Assembly (NCBI GenBank): GCA_026713825.1
Contig: JAPONS010000089.1
Span: forward strand, 1-37,432
Reading direction: 5' to 3'
Source: Chloroflexota bacterium
GTDB taxonomy: Bacteria; Chloroflexota; Dehalococcoidia; Lucifugimonadales; UBA1127
DNA: 37,432 nt
Shown here: piece after piece, positions 32,722 through 37,432 of the stretch
Numbering within the stretch: the first letter of the stretch is position 1
Layout of the letters: each line of letters starts with the position of its first letter
The notes under the pieces: model-generated
Databases searched by the model: none
Told to the model about the DNA's origin: nothing
The model's input: only the letters and a program-made list of their open reading frames with translations
Program-made: the position numbers and the translations under genes

Positions 32722-33789
32722 ATGGACCTCCTGATCATCGGCTTTGCACAGAGCGGCAAGACCTCGTTGTTCAGCGCCCTCACCCACCGGCAAACTGCGC
32801 CGGGCGGGCGGAGCGGCGGCAACATCGGCGTAGCCAAGGTGCCCGACGATCGGCTGGGCCCATTGGCGGAGATGTTCAATCCGCAACGCATAGTGCCCGC
32901 GGAGATCCAGTACATCGACACTCCGGGGATGGGCGGCGGACGTAATCGCGGCGCCGGCGTGAGTGGCGAAATCCTGAACCTGATGCAGCGTGCCGACGCC
33001 TTTGTGCACGTGGTTCGTGCTTTCGACGACGGCGGAGAGCCACCGGAGGACGCCATAGTCTCAATGGACCTGGAGCTCGCTATGGTCGACCTGGGCATCC
33101 TGGAGCGGCGCCTGGAGCGGCTGAACGCATCCCTGAAGGGCGCACGCGCCGCGGACCGTGGCGCCATTGAGCATGAGGCCGCAATGGTCGAGCGAGTCAA
33201 GAATGGCCTGGAGCAGGAAATCCCCGTCTACCAACAGGAAGTCGTGGCCGAGGACAGGGCGACGCTGGCCAATTTCAATCTGACCACAGCCAAGCCGATG
33301 ATGATCGTGCTCAATATCTCTGAAGACGATGTCGCAGATGTGCCGACGTTAGAGGCCGAGTGGCGGGCCCGGCTCTCTCAGACCAGTCGAGAGGTAGTCG
33401 CACTGTGCGCCAGCCTGGAGGAGGAGCTTGCGCAGTTGCCGGAGGATGACGAGGCGGAGTTCCGCGCTTCGCTGGACGCAGGTCAGCCGGGACGCGACCG
33501 CGTGGCTGAGGCGTCCTACGCGTTGTTAGGGCTGGTGTCCTTCCTGACCGTTGGCCCCGATGAGGTCCGCGCGTGGACCATCGCGAGAGAAACACCTGCG
33601 CAACGTGCGGCGGGCAAGGTGCACTCGGACATCGAGCGGGGGTTCATTCGTGCGGAGGTCGTGACCTACGGCGACCTGATGGCGGATGGAGGGCTTGCGG
33701 CAGCCCGCAAGGCTGGACACCTGCGTTCCGAAGGCAAGACCTACCCGGTCCAAGATGGCGACATCATCAACTTCCTCTTCAGCGTGTAG
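32722..33789 (+). CDS. Obg-like GTPase/ATPase of the YchF family, divergent
   Basis: This is a ribosome-associated P-loop NTPase of the YchF/OLA1 family (355 aa), whose members usually hydrolyse ATP. The N-terminal P-loop is GFAQSGKT (7-14). The switch II motif is DTPG (66-69), where most YchF have DxAG, and the specificity motif is N198-I-S-E201, the NxxE that replaces NKxD in YchF. A helical coiled-coil region (about 120-175) and a C-terminal TGS domain (about 280-355) follow, with the typical ending RGFIRAEVVTYGDL to VQDGDIINFLFSV. The canonical NVGKST P-loop is changed to AQSGKTS, so this is a divergent branch. The ATG at 32722 is chosen because the family begins here; its ribosome binding site is weak. 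hemW follows after 12 bp. Confidence 0.85.
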   Translation: MDLLIIGFAQSGKTSLFSALTHRQTAPGGRSGGNIGVAKVPDDRLGPLAEMFNPQRIVPAEIQYIDTPGMGGGRNRGAGVSGEILNLMQRADAFVHVVRAFDDGGEPPEDAIVSMDLELAMVDLGILERRLERLNASLKGARAADRGAIEHEAAMVERVKNGLEQEIPVYQQEVVAEDRATLANFNLTTAKPMMIVLNISEDDVADVPTLEAEWRARLSQTSREVVALCASLEEELAQLPEDDEAEFRASLDAGQPGRDRVAEASYALLGLVSFLTVGPDEVRAWTIARETPAQRAAGKVHSDIERGFIRAEVVTYGDLMADGGLAAARKAGHLRSEGKTYPVQDGDIINFLFSV

Positions 33790-33801
33790 TCCGCCGACAC
33801 C

Positions 33802-35049
33802 ATGAATACGCAACCGCTCGCTCAGCCCCACGTCAGCGAAACAGCCCGCAGCCTCAGTGGCGGCATTGCACTCTACGTTCACATCCCCTTCTGCGAGACA
33901 AAGTGCCCCTACTGCGATTTCAACACCTATGCGGGCATCAACCACCTGCTCCCACCATACCTCTCTGCACTGGAGCGTGAGATTGAGGTGTGGGGCACCA
34001 CCCTTGGACACCCAACGGTGAACACTGTCTTCCTTGGCGGCGGCACGCCCTCGATGCTCTCACCGGTGCAGATGGCCGGGCTGCTGTCGTCCGTGCGCGA
34101 GGCCTTCCCCATCGCCGCCGGTGCCGAGATCACGGCTGAGGTAAACCCCGACGACGCCTCCATCGCGCGTTTGTCGGCGTTCCGGGAGATGGGCGTGAAC
34201 CGCATTAGCCTCGGCGTGCAGTCCCTTGACGAGGCCGAGTTGCGGATGCTCGGACGGCGGCACGGCGCGGCCGAGGCGCTCGCAGCCCTGGCAAACATAA
34301 CTAATGCCGGATTCACCAACTTCAGTGCCGACCTGATGTATGGGCTGCCGCACCAAGGCATGGACACTTGGAGGAGTACCGTCAAGGAGGTAGTCGGGGC
34401 GGGCCCGCAACACGTCTCGGCGTACGCGCTCACGATGGAAGAAGGCACGCCCTTCGGCAAGCAGGCCGCCGACGGTGTCCTGCCGGAGCAGGACACCGAC
34501 CTCGCCGCCGACATGTATTGGTGGGCGGACAATGCCTTCGCCAAAGCGGGCCTCACCAACTACGAGATTTCCAACTGGGCGTGCCCCGGCATGGAAAGCC
34601 GCCACAACATCGCGTACTGGCGCAACGTGCCGTACCTCGGAGTCGGGCCTGGGGCACACTCCTTCCTTGGCGGCTACCGATTTGCCAATATGAGGTCGCC
34701 GGTGGGGTACATAACCAGAGTTCGGGCATGGGAGGCGCTAACTGGCGGCGTAGACGCGCTCTTGCGCGAGCGACCGGGGCCGGTAGCTGACATCGACCCC
34801 ATTGACGCACGTACGGAGATGGCGGACAGCGTCATCTTGGGACTGCGTTTGGGAGAGGGCGTTTCGGAGCGGTCCTTCCACGGGCGCTTTGGCGTTGGCC
34901 TGCACGACGTCTACGGTGAGGCCATCGCAAAGAGTGTGGCGCTAGAGCTTCTGCGAGTCGATGGCGAGGGGCTGAATGCCGTGCTGAGGCTCACAAGACA
35001 AGGCAGGTTCCTGGCTAATGAGGCCTTTGTGCGCTTTCTTTCGGCCTAG
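33802..35049 (+). CDS. hemW: Radical SAM heme chaperone HemW (HemN-like)
   Basis: This radical SAM protein resembles oxygen-independent coproporphyrinogen III oxidase and in characterised cases acts as a heme chaperone. The 415-residue sequence has the [4Fe-4S]/SAM motif C31-E-T-K-C35-P-Y-C38 inside HIPFCETKCPYCDF, then GGGTPSML, the segment EVNPDD, and MYGLPHQ. A C-terminal HemN-type domain follows (about 310-415). HemN proper has a longer N-terminal extension with further residues, so HemW is the better name. It is translated 12 bp after the ychF-like gene and converges with the aminotransferase gene with only 3 bp between stops. Confidence 0.9.
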   Translation: MNTQPLAQPHVSETARSLSGGIALYVHIPFCETKCPYCDFNTYAGINHLLPPYLSALEREIEVWGTTLGHPTVNTVFLGGGTPSMLSPVQMAGLLSSVREAFPIAAGAEITAEVNPDDASIARLSAFREMGVNRISLGVQSLDEAELRMLGRRHGAAEALAALANITNAGFTNFSADLMYGLPHQGMDTWRSTVKEVVGAGPQHVSAYALTMEEGTPFGKQAADGVLPEQDTDLAADMYWWADNAFAKAGLTNYEISNWACPGMESRHNIAYWRNVPYLGVGPGAHSFLGGYRFANMRSPVGYITRVRAWEALTGGVDALLRERPGPVADIDPIDARTEMADSVILGLRLGEGVSERSFHGRFGVGLHDVYGEAIAKSVALELLRVDGEGLNAVLRLTRQGRFLANEAFVRFLSA

Positions 35050-35052
35050 ACC

Positions 35053-36243
35053 CTAGTCGGCCGCAAGGCTCTGGCTGGCGGCGGCAACGCCCGCCCCGGA
35101 CGCTACCTCGTACCCGAACTGCGGCAACAGGGCCTCCAGCGATGACAGCAGAATGAGCACATTGCTGGATGTGGACGACTCGCCCATAAGCCCAATGCGC
35201 CACATCTTGCCCGCGAACTGGCCCAACCCGCCGCCGATCTCGATGTTGTGCTCGGTGAGCAGGCGTCGGCGCAGGCCGGCGTCATCGACGCCTTCCGGCA
35301 CATGGACGCTGGTGAGCTGGTACGTGCAGTAGTCCTCAGGCACCAGCAGCCCAAGGCCGAGGGCCGTCAACCCGGCACGAAGGGCGCGGCCGTTGCGGCG
35401 GTGGCGGGCAATTCGGTTGCCCAGGCCTTCCTGCAACACCAATCGCAGCGCCTCTCGAAGCGCGTAGATCATACTCATGGGCGCCGTGTGATGGTAGATG
35501 CGGGTCCCCCCGGCCCAGTACTGAAGCAGCAAACCCAAGTCCAGGTACCAGCTGCGGGCCTTTTCCGTGCGGCTGCGGATGGCGTCGAGGCCCCTGGCGC
35601 TGACAGCCACAGGAGACATTCCGGGGGGCGCACCCAGGCACTTCTGCGTCGCGCTGTAGGCAAAGTCGATGTCAATGTCGTCAAAGTCCACATGAGAGCC
35701 GCCGAGGGAGGTTACGGCGTCGACGAGGAAGAGGGCATCGTGCTCGTGTGCTAGCTGGGCGAGCTTGTCGAGCGGCTGAAGCACGCCCGTCGAGGTTTCG
35801 GCATGGACGGCTGCGAGCAGCTTTACCTTGGGCTGCTGCTTGAGGACAGCCTTTACGGTGTCGGGGTCGGCAGTCTTGCCCCACTCGACAGGCACGGGCA
35901 CGACCGTTGCTCCCTGCCGGGAAGCAATCTCTTCAAGACGAAGACCAAAGAAGCCGTTCTCGACGACAACCGCAACGTCGCCGGGCTCAAGCAGGTTGGC
36001 GAGGGCAGCCTCCATGCCGGCGGATCCGGTGCCGGAGACAGGTAAGGTGAACGCCTCCTCCGTGCCGAAGACCTCGCGCAGCATCTGCGCTACGCCGTCC
36101 ATGATCTTGATGAACTCCGGGTCCAGGTAGCCCAGGATAGGCGCGGACATTGCGCGAAGCACACGCGGGTCGACGTCACTGGGGCCGGGCCCCAAGAGGG
36201 TACGGCGCGGCGGATTGAGTTCCTCAACGGGGCCGGAAGGCAT
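35053..36243 (-). CDS. Class V aminotransferase, alanine-glyoxylate / serine-pyruvate type
   Basis: This PLP enzyme (396 aa) probably transfers the amino group of alanine or serine to glyoxylate or pyruvate. N-terminal GPGPSDVDPRVLRAM is typical. The cofactor is held by D175 (FLVDAVTSLGG) and forms a Schiff base with K201 (SATQKCLGAPPG). The C-terminal domain is complete, with the usual MWRIGLMGESS-like substrate arginine region. The ATG at 36243 follows GAGGTG closely. It is monocistronic. In other bacteria this family takes part in glyoxylate detoxification or the serine cycle; no partner gene is here to decide. Confidence 0.93.
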   Translation of the reverse strand: MPSGPVEELNPPRRTLLGPGPSDVDPRVLRAMSAPILGYLDPEFIKIMDGVAQMLREVFGTEEAFTLPVSGTGSAGMEAALANLLEPGDVAVVVENGFFGLRLEEIASRQGATVVPVPVEWGKTADPDTVKAVLKQQPKVKLLAAVHAETSTGVLQPLDKLAQLAHEHDALFLVDAVTSLGGSHVDFDDIDIDFAYSATQKCLGAPPGMSPVAVSARGLDAIRSRTEKARSWYLDLGLLLQYWAGGTRIYHHTAPMSMIYALREALRLVLQEGLGNRIARHRRNGRALRAGLTALGLGLLVPEDYCTYQLTSVHVPEGVDDAGLRRRLLTEHNIEIGGGLGQFAGKMWRIGLMGESSTSSNVLILLSSLEALLPQFGYEVASGAGVAAASQSLAAD

Positions 36244-36464
36244 GGCACACCTCTATGCAGGTAGTCTTGGGAAATGCGTCACAAGTGCACAAAGATTAGC
36301 AACCGCACTCTCGGGCGTCAATGCAATTTACTCTTGGCGGCACAAACTGGGGTCCTGTTGCATTTTACGGGGGAGCGCTACACGGCCCGTGCGCCGCTCT
36401 CTCTTTGCATCCGGCCATTGGCCTGTTTTTCCGCGCCTCGACGTAGCCGCGCGTTCCGTGCGCG

Positions 36465-36545
36465 GAATTGTTTTCGGCTATCAATTCGTAGCTGTTAAGG
36501 GTGTCTACAGCTACGAATATGCACGCTCTATCCGGGAAACAATTC
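36465..36545. repeat. GTAGCT hairpin element, copy 1, with outer stem
   Basis: The inner stem ATTCGTAGCTG (36484-36494) / CAGCTACGAAT (36508-36518) is perfect with a 13-nt loop. It is enclosed by a second perfect 9-bp stem, GAATTGTTT (36465-36473) / AAACAATTC (36537-36545), with CGG/CCG adding 3 bp inside it. A stable 81-nt cruciform or RNA can form. Confidence 0.65.
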
Positions 36546-36670
36546 GTATCTGTAGCGGGCGGAAACGTGCGCCGGTTGGGGACTGTGCCGGCGACCCGGT
36601 GCGAGCGCACCCAGTGCGCCCTGCTTTCGCCGTTCATGGCAAGAGGGTAGCGGGGGGAGATGACCAGGCG

Positions 36671-36695
36671 CAAGGGTGCGGTGTCATAGTGTGGT
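36671..36695 (+). repeat. 25-bp direct repeat, copy 1
   Basis: The core GTGCGGTGTCATAGTGTGGT recurs at 37331-37355 with one mismatch over 25 bp. The two copies bracket 635 bp that contain most of the hairpin elements. Confidence 0.7.
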
Positions 36696-36720
36696 TGGGG
36701 CGCGGCGGCCCCCATCCCAA

Positions 36721-36745
36721 CCTTCCCCCGCTCGCGGGAGGAAGG
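36721..36745. repeat. REP-like imperfect palindrome
   Basis: CCTTCCCCCGC (36721-36731) faces GCGGGAGGAAGG (36734-36745). The flank CCCATCCCAA is part of a word seen between genes in many environmental genomes (general knowledge). It is an extragenic palindrome of unknown function. Confidence 0.55.
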
Positions 36746-36865
36746 GATATTACGCGGTGCGGGCGACCACTCCCCCTGAGGTCCTGTTGCGTCCGGGACC
36801 CGGTGCGCTCTGTGCTGAGGAGCATGGGCCGGATTCCAGCACTCGCGGATGCGACAGGCACCCTG

Positions 36866-36908
36866 TTTCGTTTGTAGCTGATATGGCACATTCCAGCTAC
36901 AAACGAAA
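36866..36908. repeat. GTAGCT hairpin element, copy 2
   Basis: A perfect 15-bp stem, TTTCGTTTGTAGCTG (36866-36880) and its complement (36894-36908), has the 13-nt loop ATATGGCACATTC. Just 3', CGAAA-GGCT-TTTCG can form a competing small hairpin, and CAATTCG at 36923 matches the 3' flank of copy 1. Confidence 0.7.
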
Positions 36909-37081
36909 GGCTTTTCGCGGAACAATTCGCAGGATCGACCAGTTGCGTGGCATGAGCGGCGTCGTGGGGCGCGTGCGGGTGACGCCGGTCGCCCCTTGGC
37001 AGGAGGCCATCGACGGGTGTTGCGCAGGGGCCGGTTGTTTCCCTGAGTCGCCGTAGCTGCGGGAGATTGGTTCCGGTTGTT

Positions 37082-37114
37082 TTTGTAGTTATCTTTGCAC
37101 ATTCCAGCTACAAA
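37082..37114. repeat. GTAGCT hairpin element, copy 3
   Basis: TTTGTAGTT (37082-37090) pairs with AGCTACAAA (37106-37114) with one G-U pair. The loop keeps GCACATTC as in copy 2. GGTTGTTTCCC occurs at 37033-37043 and 37121-37131, on either side, with a lone GTAGCTG at 37053. Confidence 0.55.
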
Positions 37115-37156
37115 CCTGACGGTTGTTTCCCCCGTGACCGCACCCTCGGCCTTCGC

Positions 37157-37190
37157 TTTGCAGCTGCGGCGGCACAGTTCAGCTACAAGG
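37157..37190. repeat. GTAGCT hairpin element, copy 4 (degenerate)
   Basis: A TTGCAGCTG arm near 37157-37166 faces CAGCTACAA near 37180-37188 with one mismatch and a 13-nt loop, CGGCGGCACAGTT. The loop retains GCACA at the same place as in copies 2 and 3. Confidence 0.45.
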
Positions 37191-37330
37191 TGAATGCTTG
37201 CCGCAGCATAAGCAACCTCCGCACTTCAGGCCGTGGACGGGATGCGGTCCTGGGCGGGGCGGGTTGGCCGGCTGGGGGGCGTGGCGGTGTTGCGCATGGG
37301 GTGACGGTAGCGGACGGGGCGGGGTTGGGG

Positions 37331-37355
37331 CAAGAGTGCGGTGTCATAGTGTGGT
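37331..37355 (+). repeat. 25-bp direct repeat, copy 2
   Basis: Partner of 36671-36695 with a single A/G difference. It is followed by GGGGC in both copies, after which similarity ends. Confidence 0.7.
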
Positions 37356-37398
37356 GGGGCGGGTTTGCTGGGGTTCCCCTGCCTTCGCAGGGGCAGGC

Positions 37399-37420
37399 TT
37401 TGCCTGCGCAGGAACGACGG
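37399..37420 (-). repeat. Dispersed repeat at the right edge
   Basis: Read on the minus strand, this contains CGTCGTTCCTGCGCAGGC, a variant of the element at 1941-1964 (CGTCATTCCTGCGGAGGC). A neighbouring palindrome, CCCCTGC-CTTC-GCAGGGG (37378-37395), may be part of the same unit. Confidence 0.55.
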
Positions 37421-37432
37421 GGGGCGGGGACA

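Larger units (their letters stand above)
36244..37432. other. 1.2-kb gene-free right end dominated by repeats
   Basis: Two long open frames cross this stretch (36215-36877 plus, 36365-37102 minus), but they are Arg/Pro/Cys-rich, have no domains and read through hairpins, so I reject both. The region contains a set of hairpins with GTAGCT/AGCTAC arms (36465-37190), a REP-like palindrome (36721-36745), a 25-bp direct repeat (36671 and 37331) and a dispersed repeat at the edge. Confidence 0.55.

Noticed and set aside
36215-37102. Two long frames (220 aa plus, 245 aa minus) at the right end
   Set aside because: Low-complexity Arg/Pro/Cys-rich translations crossing several hairpins and repeats; no start signals.
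36465-37190. CRISPR array
   Set aside because: The repeats are variable inverted repeats with irregular spacing, not identical direct repeats with uniform spacers, and no cas gene is present.
1-37432. tRNA, rRNA or complete insertion sequences
   Set aside because: I saw no tRNA T-loop pattern in the intergenic gaps, no rRNA-like sequence and no transposase frame; a tRNA and Rfam scan would settle this.

Overview
The window is a GC-rich bacterial chromosome segment with densely packed genes on both strands and sigma-70-like promoters (TTGACA/TATAAT, 16-17 bp spacing). Several traits suggest Chloroflexota, probably a Dehalococcoidia/SAR202-like lineage: lipoproteins whose signal peptides run into long Pro/Thr linkers, paralogous Rieske oxygenases, a PAC2 protein, and a dnaJ-hspR-clp heat-shock operon. 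The assignment is inference; no rRNA or other phylogenetic marker was checked.

Layout. 1-596 holds no gene but carries a good promoter for a Rieske oxygenase (597-1886), followed by dispersed repeats and a zinc alcohol dehydrogenase (2051-3160). A minus-strand housekeeping operon (7629 down to 3242) reads def, a CCA-adding-enzyme-family gene, secD and secF from a consensus promoter. An orphan OppD-type ATPase (7840-8826) converges on hsp20 (8905-9345). hsp20 diverges from dnaJ-hspR-clpC (9552-13385), with both promoters inside a 206-bp AT-rich intergenic region. A cyclase-family hydrolase and a thiamine-diphosphate enzyme (13533-16181) form a pair.

16182-22560 is mixed. A second Rieske oxygenase (16955-18292) lies between a low-GC orphan gene and a lower-GC two-gene unit. 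That unit encodes a RapA-like SNF2 ATPase and an acidic protein I do not recognise, and it is the best candidate for an undescribed system. PAC2 (22577-23479) diverges from a PsbP-like/TPR lipoprotein (23683-25536). Next come an oligopeptide-binding lipoprotein (25758-27563), an MFS exporter, an alpha/beta hydrolase and an aldo/keto reductase.

The right end has holA (minus) divergent from ychF-like and hemW genes, then a convergent class V aminotransferase (35053-36243). Two gene-free stretches, 31086-31570 and 36244-37432, are unusual. They contain long perfect inverted repeats built around GTAGCT/AGCTAC, with arms that vary in a compensatory way. The first can adopt mutually exclusive folds; the second holds several degenerate copies of one hairpin type.

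Most genes are separate metabolic, transport or maintenance functions. The clear co-operating sets are the protein biogenesis operon (deformylation, tRNA maturation, Sec export), the HspR-linked chaperone group, the cyclase/ThDP pair and the SNF2/acidic-protein pair.
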